A stretch of 64,000 nt of DNA from assembly GCA_049317525.1 (NCBI GenBank), contig JBMOIC010000016.1:3080-67079 (forward strand). The letters run 5' to 3'. Source of the stretch: UBA961 sp049317525 (GTDB lineage: Bacteria > Bacteroidota > Ignavibacteria > Kapaibacteriales > UBA961). How positions within the stretch are numbered: position 1 is the stretch's first letter; each line of letters opens with the position of its first letter. The translations under genes were made by a program, and so were the position numbers. The notes beneath the pieces were generated by a model. The model had not been told where the DNA came from. It saw only the letters and a list, made by a program, of their open reading frames with translations, and did no database searches. Of the stretch, positions 42,936 to 51,498 are shown piece by piece.

Positions 42936-43784
42936 ATGGCAATTTACTCTCTGCAAGATAAAAAAACTAGTGCTCTGTTAATAGGTGGATCTAAATCTAC
43001 CGCCGAGATGGCTATAAGGCTTCGGGATAAGACAATACCTTTTACTATTTATATCCCCTTTGACGATCCTGCTCTTTTCTCTATTGGTGATTCTCCTATT
43101 ATTCCTGTTCATATGATTCCTTTAACGGAACACATTACATTTAGAGCACAGGATATTACCTCCATTCCTGATTTTATCATTGATTGTCAGGCTATTACTG
43201 CAGATCATAAAGCTTCCCTGATTTTAGAAGTATCTGAAGAATTTCCTCAAGCAATCATTCTCTCTTCTTCTTTAGCTTGTACAGCAACAGAAATTATGAG
43301 TTATTTTCAGGATAGTAGGCAAGTAATAGGTTTTGCTTTTCTGCCAAGCCATTCAGGTGATGCATCTGTAATGGAAATTGCCAAAGCCTTAAATGCATCC
43401 GAGCAAAGTTTGGATGCGGTTAAAATGTTTTTTGCATCTGCTGATTATACCTGCGAAATTGTTGAAGATAGAGTTGGAATGGTTTTACCAAGAGTATTAG
43501 CCACCCTTATCAATGAAGCAGCATTCGCTTTTCTAGAGAAAATTGCAACTGCGCAAGATATCGATATCGCCATGAAACAAGGTGTTAATTATCCCAAAGG
43601 ATTATTAGAATGGGCAGATCTAATTGGACTAGATACCGTATTAGCTATTTTAGATTCTTTATATAGTGAATATCGCCAGGAAAGATATCGTCCATGTATT
43701 ATACTAAGACAATATTGCCGAGCCAAATGGATTGGAAAAAGCGCTGGGAAAGGTTTTTATTCCTATGCTTCGGGATACAAATAG
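42936..43784 (+). CDS. 3-hydroxyacyl-CoA dehydrogenase-like protein with degenerate NAD site
   Basis: A 282-residue protein. The C-terminal half (about 180-280) is a normal 3-hydroxyacyl-CoA dehydrogenase C-domain: VGMVLPRVLATLINEAAF, DIDIAMKQGVNYPKGLLEWAD, IGLDTVLAILDSLY, and GKSAGKGFYSY. The N-terminal half is divergent. The GxGxxG fingerprint is replaced by LLIGGSKSTA, and the segment that should read HFFNP carrying the catalytic His reads GFAFLPSHSG with Ala in that place. It may be inactive or changed in function. It lies 9 bases before the HAD phosphatase gene. Confidence 0.8.
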   Translation: MAIYSLQDKKTSALLIGGSKSTAEMAIRLRDKTIPFTIYIPFDDPALFSIGDSPIIPVHMIPLTEHITFRAQDITSIPDFIIDCQAITADHKASLILEVSEEFPQAIILSSSLACTATEIMSYFQDSRQVIGFAFLPSHSGDASVMEIAKALNASEQSLDAVKMFFASADYTCEIVEDRVGMVLPRVLATLINEAAFAFLEKIATAQDIDIAMKQGVNYPKGLLEWADLIGLDTVLAILDSLYSEYRQERYRPCIILRQYCRAKWIGKSAGKGFYSYASGYK

Positions 43785-43792
43785 GATTGTAT

Positions 43793-44524
43793 ATGCAAGA
43801 TGAGCATTTGAAAGTTCATGTATTTTGTGATTTTGATGGTACTATTACAAAAAAAGATTCTGGGGATGAATTCTTTAAACAGTTTTCTGTTTTTGAACCA
43901 TATCATTCTCAATTGATGGATGGACTTTTTACAGTTTCTTCTTACTATAATGAAGTTGTTCATAAACTAAAACACAATATTGATCAGCAAGCTATAGTTG
44001 ATTTTGCAGATGCTTGCGAAACTGATATGTATTTTCCTCAATTTACATCATTAATCAATTCTTATGGATGGCATTTACATATTGTAAGTGATGGCTTTAG
44101 AATTTATATCGACCCTATATTACAGAGAATTTTACCTAATACTGCTATCAATGTTTTTGCTAATAATATCATATCACCGCTATCTGGATTAAATCTTTCG
44201 CAAAATTGGAAGGCACATTATCCTTTTGCCGATGAAGCCTGCACTTGTTTTTGTGCATCCTGCAAAAGAAATATTGTTTTATCATCTGTACATCCAGATG
44301 CCATCATTATTTATATTGGAGATGGCCTTTCGGATACATGCCCTGTTACATTTGCAGATATGGTATTTGCTAAAGGGAAATTAGCAGCATTTTGTAATAA
44401 AAATGGAATAGTCCATCATTCATGGCATACCTTTTTTGATATCATTACTGTATTAAAAAAAAGAAAACCAGTAAAAAGAGACATAGCAAAAAAAAATAGA
44501 CAAAAAGCTTTCGAACAAGAATAA
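43793..44524 (+). CDS. HAD-superfamily phosphatase (MtnX/SerB-like)
   Basis: A 243-residue phosphatase. HAD motif I is VFCDFDGTITKKDSGDE (nucleophile Asp plus general acid Asp), motif II is HIVSDGF (Ser/Asp region), and motif IV is IYIGDGLSDTCPVTFADMVFAKG. The SGDEFF segment after motif I recalls MtnX, which dephosphorylates a methionine-salvage intermediate, but other small-molecule phosphatases share it. A set of cysteines (EACTCFCASCKR) in the cap may bind metal. Start 43793 (MQDEHLK) is used, since upstream codons overlap the previous gene. It is cytoplasmic. Confidence 0.85.
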   Translation: MQDEHLKVHVFCDFDGTITKKDSGDEFFKQFSVFEPYHSQLMDGLFTVSSYYNEVVHKLKHNIDQQAIVDFADACETDMYFPQFTSLINSYGWHLHIVSDGFRIYIDPILQRILPNTAINVFANNIISPLSGLNLSQNWKAHYPFADEACTCFCASCKRNIVLSSVHPDAIIIYIGDGLSDTCPVTFADMVFAKGKLAAFCNKNGIVHHSWHTFFDIITVLKKRKPVKRDIAKKNRQKAFEQE

Positions 44525-44537
44525 TTACTATATAACT

Positions 44538-45920
44538 ATGTTTAATAATGCTTTAGAATCATATAAAAAAATCATTGCAGCAAGTATGCCTCAAAATGGC
44601 AACTATGTGTATTTAAGAGATATCTTACAAGATGATTCGATCAAAAAGCATGTAAAACAATTTGCCGATGCGGAAGTAGAATGGTGGATTTATTATGAGC
44701 AAGTTAAAAGAAGAGATAATCCTCGCTATGATTTGGCAATTCCAGATATACTAACACACTTTCATACCTTAGATAATTATTGCAAGGCTCAAGCAAGATT
44801 TGATTCTTTAGACCAAGCAAATCTTATTGATTCATGTATAGATTCATATATCAATTTTCTGTGCAGACCAAGAACTGCTTTAAGATCTTTTATTTTTAGA
44901 GGCGAACCAACAAAATCAGTACATGAAATTTTATTACGGTTTTCGGCATGTTCTGTTTATACATATCTTGAGGAAGGCTTTAAAATATGGGTAGATAACA
45001 ATTGCGAATTGCATTTGTCCGAACATATTATCACTGCAAAAGAATTCAAAAGTATCATTACAGATATTGATAATGAATATATTCGATTTTTACAAGCACA
45101 AGGATTCATCGATTTATTAGAACCACTTTTTCAGTTTTTTATAGATATCTACCAATCAGATAAGTCTATACCAGCAGAAGCCCTAATCGTGTTCTTGCAA
45201 GATAAAGAATTATTCCCCCTGGCAAGTAAAATCGAAGAGTTGTATCAATCTAAAGGAATAAAACAATATAATTCAGATTCACTAGCGGAAATGATAAGTA
45301 GTCTTATTTCTGAATATGAATCTCATTCTATTTCCCAATCATCTAATCAAACAGCTGAACTTCAAACACTTGCAGATAACACCAAACAAGATATAGAATT
45401 AGAAGTTTTGTATCACAAATCTATGGATGCATCTACTAATTCGGTAATCCTTATCTCAAGACATAACTTTATCACCAAATCACATCCTTCTTTGTATACA
45501 TCTACTGATCCGATCAGAAATCATAATACTGAGAATATTAACATTTTTTCTGATAGTACTCCATTACTCGATATCGATACTCCCAATAATGCTAATGGAC
45601 TACAAAAGTCAATTCCAACTTTATTAGAACAGCATGGTACATTGCAAAATGATGAATCTTTTTCATATCCAATTACGTATAGAAGCTCATTTCTTGGTTC
45701 TATGCCTATAGATAAGCAACTTTACTATGCATCTAAAGCTTGTAAAGGAAATTTGAAAATACTAAGAAAATTAGGACAAGCAATTGATAAAACATCTACC
45801 AAAGAGGCAGCAATACTAACTTTAACTGCTTTTTCGGAAGTATATAATGACTACGAAGATATATTGCAATGCGAAGAACTTAGACAATCTATTGTTGATT
45901 TTAGCAATAGGAATAATTAA
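44538..45920 (+). CDS. Hypothetical cytoplasmic protein, no recognised family
   Basis: A 460-residue protein with no signal peptide or membrane helix. The N-terminal 250 residues look helical and carry repeated aromatic/acidic segments (ADAEVEWWIYYEQVKRRDNP, FLCRPRTALRSFIFRGEPTK, YIRFLQAQGFIDLLEP). Residues about 260-365 are low-complexity and Ser/Asn/Asp/Thr rich. The C-terminal 90 residues are again helical (DKQLYYASKACKGNLKILRK). I recognise no motif. It lies 13 bases after the HAD phosphatase and its stop exactly abuts the convergent glycosyltransferase stop. It could be a lineage-restricted scaffold. Confidence 0.7.
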   Translation: MFNNALESYKKIIAASMPQNGNYVYLRDILQDDSIKKHVKQFADAEVEWWIYYEQVKRRDNPRYDLAIPDILTHFHTLDNYCKAQARFDSLDQANLIDSCIDSYINFLCRPRTALRSFIFRGEPTKSVHEILLRFSACSVYTYLEEGFKIWVDNNCELHLSEHIITAKEFKSIITDIDNEYIRFLQAQGFIDLLEPLFQFFIDIYQSDKSIPAEALIVFLQDKELFPLASKIEELYQSKGIKQYNSDSLAEMISSLISEYESHSISQSSNQTAELQTLADNTKQDIELEVLYHKSMDASTNSVILISRHNFITKSHPSLYTSTDPIRNHNTENINIFSDSTPLLDIDTPNNANGLQKSIPTLLEQHGTLQNDESFSYPITYRSSFLGSMPIDKQLYYASKACKGNLKILRKLGQAIDKTSTKEAAILTLTAFSEVYNDYEDILQCEELRQSIVDFSNRNN

Positions 45921-46712
45921 CTATCTAATGGCTTCCCAATCTTTTGATCTGGCTTTACCAAAAACAATTACCCAGAACCAATTTACAGCCCACTCCATTA
46001 ATATTCTGATATACCCATATCTTCTAAAACGTCTTGGAGATTCATATACCAATAATTTTTTTTCAAAAACTAAGCCTCCTGTTTTACATGCTCGACGTAA
46101 AATTTCGAAATCTTCCCCAGCTGGTATAGACCCATCATATCTCCCTATATCTATAAAAGCTTTCTTATCAAAAACTTGACATTCTCCTCTACCCATTCCA
46201 AATCCAAAAACATTTACCATACATCCAACATAAAAATTAAGAATAGAAGCAAAAATTGTATCAGGAATTTTTCTTTCATTCGGATTAATTTGTACTGGGC
46301 AAGCAATAGCACATGGCTTATACACTTTGTCTTTCCATTCTTTTAATGTTTCTAGAAATTCTTCTGGATAGGCAGGAATTGTATCAGCATTTAGAAATAC
46401 CATAATATCACCATTGGCAACTAAAGACCCCATATTTCTACCCTCAGCAATGGTTTGCCTTCTATTTTCAGTGTGACACACCATGATATCTGCAGACTCT
46501 TTTGCAATTGCAAGAGTGGAATCTGTACTTCCCCCATCACTTACAATAATCTCTAATTTATACTTTTGCTTTAAAGTATCCGTAAAAACTGCAAGAGTAT
46601 TAGGAAGAAGTTTTTCTTCTTGATACACAGGAATAATGATGCTTATAAGGACATCTTGTCTTTTGTCCTTGATGTGAAAGTCTTTAGTTAGACTTCCTGC
46701 GTCATATATCAT
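45921..46712 (-). CDS. Glycosyltransferase family 2 protein
   Basis: A 263-residue GT-A fold glycosyltransferase: SIIIPVYQEEKLLPNTL, IVSDGGSTDSTLAIAKES, RQTIAEGRNMGSLVANGD, and the DxD-type metal site in VFLNADTIPA, followed by ECQVFDKKAF and GEDFEILRRA. It transfers a sugar from a nucleotide donor, and the acceptor is unknown. A hydrophobic patch near the C-terminus (EWAVNWFWVIVFG) may touch the membrane. Its ATG overlaps the stop of the AtuA-family gene (ATGA), so the two are translated together. Its stop abuts the convergent orphan gene. Confidence 0.9.
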   Translation of the reverse strand: MIYDAGSLTKDFHIKDKRQDVLISIIIPVYQEEKLLPNTLAVFTDTLKQKYKLEIIVSDGGSTDSTLAIAKESADIMVCHTENRRQTIAEGRNMGSLVANGDIMVFLNADTIPAYPEEFLETLKEWKDKVYKPCAIACPVQINPNERKIPDTIFASILNFYVGCMVNVFGFGMGRGECQVFDKKAFIDIGRYDGSIPAGEDFEILRRACKTGGLVFEKKLLVYESPRRFRRYGYIRILMEWAVNWFWVIVFGKARSKDWEAIR

Positions 46713-48070
46713 ATAGATTTAACTGAAACTAAGTGGCTAACTGTATCCTTCTTTAATAATGCTGGAAAATATGCTACAACATCGCTTGGTTTGGGCCTTC
46801 CACCTGCAAAACCAGTAACACTAGGTGGTCCTGTTAAAATTAATGGGGCTATCTCTTTACCAAATCTTTCTACAGAGGCATAATCTCTGGATCTTACACC
46901 AATTCTCATCATCACTTCATTAGGTTCAATAACTTTTGCTATCGGCCCATGGCAAGCGTTCATACCAATATATTCTGTTCTTATTTCATCAAATTGAAGT
47001 CCTAATTGCTCTAATCTTTTTCTAAGAATTGAATCTGCAACCTGTGCTTTTTTATATGCATCGGGTGCACAATACGTTAAAGAACTAAATGCAACATATC
47101 CATCAGAATAGGAAGCGGAAACTTTATAATATTCAGTAGCAGGTTGCCCTGTTATACCGTATACTTTAACACGATTATTTCCTAGATCTTCTAAATTTAT
47201 AGATGTGAAATCAGCAATACAATCTGGTGTGATATATTCTGCTGGATTACCTATTTCATACATTAATTGTTCACTTACGGTTTCTCTAGTTACGGCACCG
47301 CCAGTTCCATCGTGCTTTGTAACAATAAAGGAGCCATCTTCGTATGCTTCGATTATTGGGAAACCAACATTTGCCATATCTGGCAATGATTCCCAATCAC
47401 CTAAGAAGTTACCACCACTTGCCTGAGCGCCACATTCATTGATATGGCCGGCGACTGTTCCAGCTGCCAATTTATCCCAATCAGTGAAACTCCAACCAAA
47501 TTCATATATCATAGGAGCAAGTGTTAGGCCTGTATCGGTAGTTCTACCAGTGATAACGATATCCGCCCCGGCCTTCAAAGCTTCAACAATAGGCAAAGCA
47601 CCAAAGTACACATTTGCACTAAGCAATTTATGCTTCACTTCTATAATAGGTTGTCCAGTTTCCATATTATTCATGGAATTACCATTTTGAATAAGGCCAT
47701 CAATATTCATAAGAATATTATCACCTGTTACTATACCTATTTTTAAACCTGTTATGCCAAGTTTTTTTGCAATACCAAAAACTGCTTCCATAGCAGCCTC
47801 TGGGTTTACTCCACCACCATTGGTAATTAACTTGATTCCTTTTTGCTTAATAAATGGCAATACATCTTCACAAGTTTGAATAAGATCCTTTGCATAACCA
47901 GCTTCTGGATTCTTCATTTTTTGTTTTTGTAATATTGACATTGTTACTTCAGCTAGATAATCTAGCATAAGATAATCTATATCACCTTTAGACACCTGCA
48001 TCAAAGGAGCTGACAATAAATCTCCCCAAAAACCTTGTCCCGATGCTATTTTAACTACATTCTTTTTCAT
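46709..48070 (-). CDS. AtuA-family protein (acyclic terpene utilisation, DUF1446)
   Basis: A 453-residue protein of the AtuA/DUF1446 family: VKIASGQGFWGD at the N-terminus, DYLMLDYLAEVTMSIL, KLITNGGGVNPEAA, IVITGRTTDTGLTLAPMI, AGTVAGHINECGAQASGGNF, and GFAGGRPKPSDVVAYFPALL near the end. AtuA was described in the citronellol/geraniol breakdown pathway of Pseudomonas, but most homologues have unknown substrates. No other terpene gene is nearby. It overlaps a glycosyltransferase gene by four bases, which suggests co-expression. It is cytoplasmic. Confidence 0.85.
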   Translation of the reverse strand: MKKNVVKIASGQGFWGDLLSAPLMQVSKGDIDYLMLDYLAEVTMSILQKQKMKNPEAGYAKDLIQTCEDVLPFIKQKGIKLITNGGGVNPEAAMEAVFGIAKKLGITGLKIGIVTGDNILMNIDGLIQNGNSMNNMETGQPIIEVKHKLLSANVYFGALPIVEALKAGADIVITGRTTDTGLTLAPMIYEFGWSFTDWDKLAAGTVAGHINECGAQASGGNFLGDWESLPDMANVGFPIIEAYEDGSFIVTKHDGTGGAVTRETVSEQLMYEIGNPAEYITPDCIADFTSINLEDLGNNRVKVYGITGQPATEYYKVSASYSDGYVAFSSLTYCAPDAYKKAQVADSILRKRLEQLGLQFDEIRTEYIGMNACHGPIAKVIEPNEVMMRIGVRSRDYASVERFGKEIAPLILTGPPSVTGFAGGRPKPSDVVAYFPALLKKDTVSHLVSVKSI

Positions 48071-48086
48071 ATATATTTACCTATGA

Positions 48087-48641
48087 TTAAGCTTTTTTAC
48101 TATGTATTATTTTACATGATGGATAATTATTAATCTGTTTGATTAATATGTCTAACTGATCTTTATTAATATAGCAATGTCCACTTTTAACATGCTCACA
48201 AAACAATATGACCTTATTCCATACAAAAAAAGGTTCTATCTGAATATTTGATAAAGAATTATACTTTAATCGATTAATGCCACCTTTTAACATATAACGC
48301 AATTGAATTCCATGAACACAAATGGCTGTTTTTTGGAATGAGGCTCTTATTAGAATTTGTAATGTATTTACAAATATTGCTAATGGTATGACATATGTAA
48401 TTACTGATGGACTTTTTTGTAATACAGATAAGAATGCAAAAATAAAGAAAAACAACAAGAATATAATGCTAACCACATAAGAGGAAGCATTGATTGCATA
48501 AATCAATGTTTCTCCAATATCAATATCAAGTGTTTTTTCTCTATCTGCAACTTCTCTAAAATAGGCAGCTCCAAATGCTAATATTGAATAAGCAAAAGCT
48601 ACATAGAGTGCATATAAGAAAATTATTTTATCAAAATACAT
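48087..48641 (-). CDS. Membrane protein with possible PH-like domain
   Basis: A 184-residue protein with about three hydrophobic helices in the first 110 residues (IIFLYALYVAFAYSILAFGAA, VVSIIFLLFFFIFAFLSVL, VITYVIPLAIFVNTLQILI). The C-terminal part (GIQLRYMLKGGINRLKYNSL, ..IEPFFVWNKVILFC) resembles the beta strands and ending of bacterial PH-like domains. I do not recognise a precise family. It lies 16 bases upstream of the AtuA gene on the same strand and is divergent from the RodZ-like gene. Confidence 0.65.
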   Translation of the reverse strand: MYFDKIIFLYALYVAFAYSILAFGAAYFREVADREKTLDIDIGETLIYAINASSYVVSIIFLLFFFIFAFLSVLQKSPSVITYVIPLAIFVNTLQILIRASFQKTAICVHGIQLRYMLKGGINRLKYNSLSNIQIEPFFVWNKVILFCEHVKSGHCYINKDQLDILIKQINNYPSCKIIHSKKA

Positions 48642-48817
48642 GAGTTAACTGCATTATATACCATAATTTATTCACGTAAAATTACACTAATATTGTGATT
48701 TTATTGGTAAATCACTTCTTTATCATATCCTTGAATCAAATAAACCAAATAAGAATAAATAATTACAAGGCAAATCCTTATTTTTATGTGGTTTTATTTT
48801 ATTTATCATCGAGTTCA

Positions 48818-50098
48818 ATGAGTCAATTAGGCACCATACTTCGTTCTAGACGTGAAGAATTAAATCTTACACTTGCAGAGGTTTCTCGTGCTACTACTAT
48901 TAGACTCAATATCTTAGAGGCATTAGAAAAAGGTAAGTTTTCTATTTTACCTCCTACGTATATACGTTCATTTTGCAAGACATATTGGGCTTATTTACGT
49001 TTACCTCAAGAAAACTTTGAACGCATCTATGCAGAAGCAAATATTTCCGCTCAAGAAGATGAAAGCTCTTTTTTCAGTAATCTTATTCCACAAAATCCTG
49101 AAAAAGAAAAAAAAGAGATACCATCTATACCTAGTCCTTTAACATATTTAAAGTCAGCAAATATTTCTCCTAGACTTCTTAGTACTGGCCTTACTATTGC
49201 ATTTATTATTTTTGTGATATTAGTTATCTATTTTGTATTTGTTAAAGATTTCTTTTCAAACACTCCCATAGAACCGAACTCATCGTCAAGTCAAAATGCT
49301 ACAGAATCAAATCAAGTTAGTGAGAATTCCAATAATGAAGAGGGTGGCTTACTATCATTGATAGATGATAAGTCTCCAGACAGCATTATTTTGGAAGCTA
49401 GATGTATTGAAAAGTCTTATATACAAGTTACAGCAGATGGCAAAAAAAGCGAACAAGTAACCTGTGAACCAGGTGATGTGAAAAGGTGGGTTGCTTTAAA
49501 AGAGTTTATTATTTCTGGAAATATTGGTGGATTTATTTTAAAAAGAAATGATGTAACTCTACCTTCATTAGCAAAAAAAGGAAATCTACTTGTACAGGCT
49601 AAAATTACATTAAACGACATAACCTCCTCATCAAATCCTTATAAAACTGCTGATTCATATTCAAAGCCAAGTAATACAAGTACTATTAAATCTTCAAATA
49701 CAAAGGCTTCTGTTAGTTCATCAAGTAGTAAATCAAATACAAAAAGTACTAGTTCAAAGTCTAATACATCTACAAAATCTACGGCAAGTAAAAGTCAAAC
49801 ATCAGCTTCTAAGCCTAATAATTCAAGTTCTAGTGCTAAAAAGACTGCTAGCAACAAAACTGTTGGAGCTACAAAGAGCAAGGCAATAAATTCAAGTCCT
49901 GTTAAAAAAAGCAATAGTAGTGCTTCTAACAAATCCGGCAATTCAAATGCTCGTTCTTCAAATAAATTAAGCACGTCTAAAAATAAGATTGCAAAACCAA
50001 CAACTAAAACTGATAAATCCGTTGCAACTAAGCCCAAACAAGAAAATAAAAAATTACCTAGTATAAGCCCGATTCAAATAAATCATACAAAAAGATAA
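48818..50098 (+). CDS. RodZ-like transmembrane HTH protein with Ser/Lys-rich tail
   Basis: A 426-residue protein. Order: cytoplasmic Cro/CI-type helix-turn-helix (about 1-75, LGTILRSRREELNLTLAEVS, ILPPTYIRSFCKTYW); a polar linker; one membrane helix (about 130-155, IAFIIFVILVIYFVFV); a periplasmic region with a DUF4115-like beta domain (about 190-270, RCIEKSYIQVTADGKKS, GDVKRWVALKEFIISGNIGG); then about 155 residues of Ser, Thr, Lys and Asn repeats. RodZ links MreB to cell-wall synthesis. The start at 48818 (MSQLGTIL) is chosen, since the 41 residues before it are unlike the family. The low-complexity tail after DUF4115 is unusual. Confidence 0.82.
   Translation: MSQLGTILRSRREELNLTLAEVSRATTIRLNILEALEKGKFSILPPTYIRSFCKTYWAYLRLPQENFERIYAEANISAQEDESSFFSNLIPQNPEKEKKEIPSIPSPLTYLKSANISPRLLSTGLTIAFIIFVILVIYFVFVKDFFSNTPIEPNSSSSQNATESNQVSENSNNEEGGLLSLIDDKSPDSIILEARCIEKSYIQVTADGKKSEQVTCEPGDVKRWVALKEFIISGNIGGFILKRNDVTLPSLAKKGNLLVQAKITLNDITSSSNPYKTADSYSKPSNTSTIKSSNTKASVSSSSSKSNTKSTSSKSNTSTKSTASKSQTSASKPNNSSSSAKKTASNKTVGATKSKAINSSPVKKSNSSASNKSGNSNARSSNKLSTSKNKIAKPTTKTDKSVATKPKQENKKLPSISPIQINHTKR
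49627..50095 (+). repeat. Low-complexity Ser/Thr/Lys/Asn tail of the RodZ-like gene
   Basis: About 155 codons built from short repeats such as SSSSSKSNTKSTSSK and TASKSQTSASKPNNSS. The DNA is repetitive at the level of AGT/TCA/AAA codons. It would be a flexible, positively charged extension in the periplasm, possibly wall-binding. Its reverse strand gives a spurious Leu-rich reading frame. Confidence 0.8.
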
Positions 50099-51073
50099 TT
50101 ATTTACTGTTTGCAATTTCATGTAATCGAATTATTCCTACACATTCATTTGTAGCATTTACAACTGGTAAAACCCCGATTTTTTTATCTCTATCTTCCAT
50201 CAAATAAAGTGCTTCACCCAATAAGGATATCTCTGATATTGTAACAGGGTTTTTGGTCATAAATTGATGAGCTTCAATATTGTATACTTCTTCTTTTTCT
50301 TGCAATAATCTTCGTATATCTCCATCTGTTATAAATCCAACAATATGCTTGTGATCATTTAATATGATTGCGCATCCCAATGACTTTGATGTCATTTCAA
50401 TGATAATGTCTTTTACTTTAGTATTATTCTGTATAATTGGTAATCTATGCATACCCGATATCATTATGCTCTTAACTGTCATCAACATATTTCGTCCAAT
50501 TTGACCTGCAGGATGATTCACAGCATAATCAGAAGCGGTAATATTCTTAATAGAAATAAGCATCTCTAAAAGTATATGAGAAATAGCCAAAGTTGCTAAA
50601 GAACTTGTTGTTGGAATTGTATCTATTGAAGTTGATTCTCTTACTTTTACTATTATGGAAATATCACATAATTGTGACAATTGCGAATTATTATTTCCCA
50701 GAATACCTATAATAGTAGTTTTTTTTATTTTTAGGACAGGAATTAGTGACAACAATTCTGCAGTATTTCCGCTATTGGAAATAAGAATAATTGCATCACC
50801 ATTTTTTACTAAGCCTATATCTCCATGAATAGCTTCAATAGGATGTAAGAAATGAGATTGAATTCCAATGCTTGCAAATGTTGAGGAGATTTTTTTTGAT
50901 ATTAGTCCAGACTTTCCGATGCCTGATACAAATATAGAATTGCTATCAGCTAGTAATTGTGCTGCTTTATAAATAAGATTCCAATCTAATGTTTCATAAA
51001 GATACTTTAGAGAGTTTATATCATTAACCATTATTTGCTTGCTTCTTAGAATATGCTCTTCTATTATATTCAT
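50099..51073 (-). CDS. kdsD: Arabinose-5-phosphate isomerase KdsD/KpsF
   Basis: A 324-residue enzyme converting ribulose 5-phosphate to arabinose 5-phosphate, the first step to Kdo of LPS. The SIS domain (about 30-185) has SIFVSGIGKSGLISKKIS, HPIEAIHGDIGLV, LISNSGNTAELLSL and the conserved NHPAGQIGRN. Two CBS domains follow (about 205-320, IMISGMHRLPI, GFITDGDIRR). It is cytoplasmic. It lies three bases after the HIT gene on the same strand. Its stop abuts the convergent RodZ-like stop with zero bases. Confidence 0.95.
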   Translation of the reverse strand: MNIIEEHILRSKQIMVNDINSLKYLYETLDWNLIYKAAQLLADSNSIFVSGIGKSGLISKKISSTFASIGIQSHFLHPIEAIHGDIGLVKNGDAIILISNSGNTAELLSLIPVLKIKKTTIIGILGNNNSQLSQLCDISIIVKVRESTSIDTIPTTSSLATLAISHILLEMLISIKNITASDYAVNHPAGQIGRNMLMTVKSIMISGMHRLPIIQNNTKVKDIIIEMTSKSLGCAIILNDHKHIVGFITDGDIRRLLQEKEEVYNIEAHQFMTKNPVTISEISLLGEALYLMEDRDKKIGVLPVVNATNECVGIIRLHEIANSK

Positions 51074-51076
51074 GGT

Positions 51077-51418
51077 TTATCCAAAATGAGGTTTTAATTG
51101 TTTACCTGCCAAAAAGTGCATATGTAGATAGTAGATTGTTTGCCCTCCATCTGCATTACAATTCATTATTAATCTATATCCAGATTGATCAACTTGTAAT
51201 TTAACAGCTAATACTTTAACAATTTGAAGCATATCAGACATTATATATAATTGATTTTCCTCGATATCATTTATTGTTCTAATATAACTTTTAGGAATAA
51301 TAAGTAAATGTATAGGCGCTTGTGGACAAATATCATGAATTACGATATATTTATCATCTTCATACTCGATATTCGAAGGTATTTCTTTGTTAATAATTTT
51401 ATGAAATATTGTATTCAT
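51077..51418 (-). CDS. HIT-family protein with altered histidine triad
   Basis: A 113-residue HINT-type nucleotide-binding protein: IFHKIINKEIPSNIEYED, VIHDICPQAPIHLLIIPKSY, and the C-terminal triad region GGQTIYYLHMHFLAGKQL. The canonical HxHxHxx appears as YxHxHxx. The first His is Tyr (TAT instead of CAT), while the middle His, the nucleophile in the family, and the third remain. Activity may be reduced or normal. It is cytoplasmic. It precedes kdsD by three bases and follows the strong terminator of the large surface-protein gene. Confidence 0.93.
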   Translation of the reverse strand: MNTIFHKIINKEIPSNIEYEDDKYIVIHDICPQAPIHLLIIPKSYIRTINDIEENQLYIMSDMLQIVKVLAVKLQVDQSGYRLIMNCNADGGQTIYYLHMHFLAGKQLKPHFG

Positions 51419-51441
51419 ATGCCTTATTCTCCATAAAATAA

Positions 51442-51477
51442 GAAAAAGCCTTCTGGTTTTAAACAGAAGGCTTTTTC
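51442..51477 (-). terminator. Strong intrinsic terminator of the giant T9SS surface-protein gene
   Basis: A perfect 14-bp stem (GAAAAAGCCTTCTG with its complement, 8-base loop), with the run of T at the end of the right arm on the minus strand continuing into TTATTTT. It lies 22 bases past the stop of the surface-protein gene, so this gene probably makes a separate transcript. Confidence 0.95.
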
Positions 51478-51498
51478 ATTAAAGATTAAGATAAATAA

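Noticed and set aside
49795..50037. Antisense reading frame giving a Leu-rich membrane-like peptide
   Set aside because: It is the reverse-strand shadow of the Ser/Lys-rich codon repeats of the RodZ-like tail and has no ribosome-binding site or neighbour logic.
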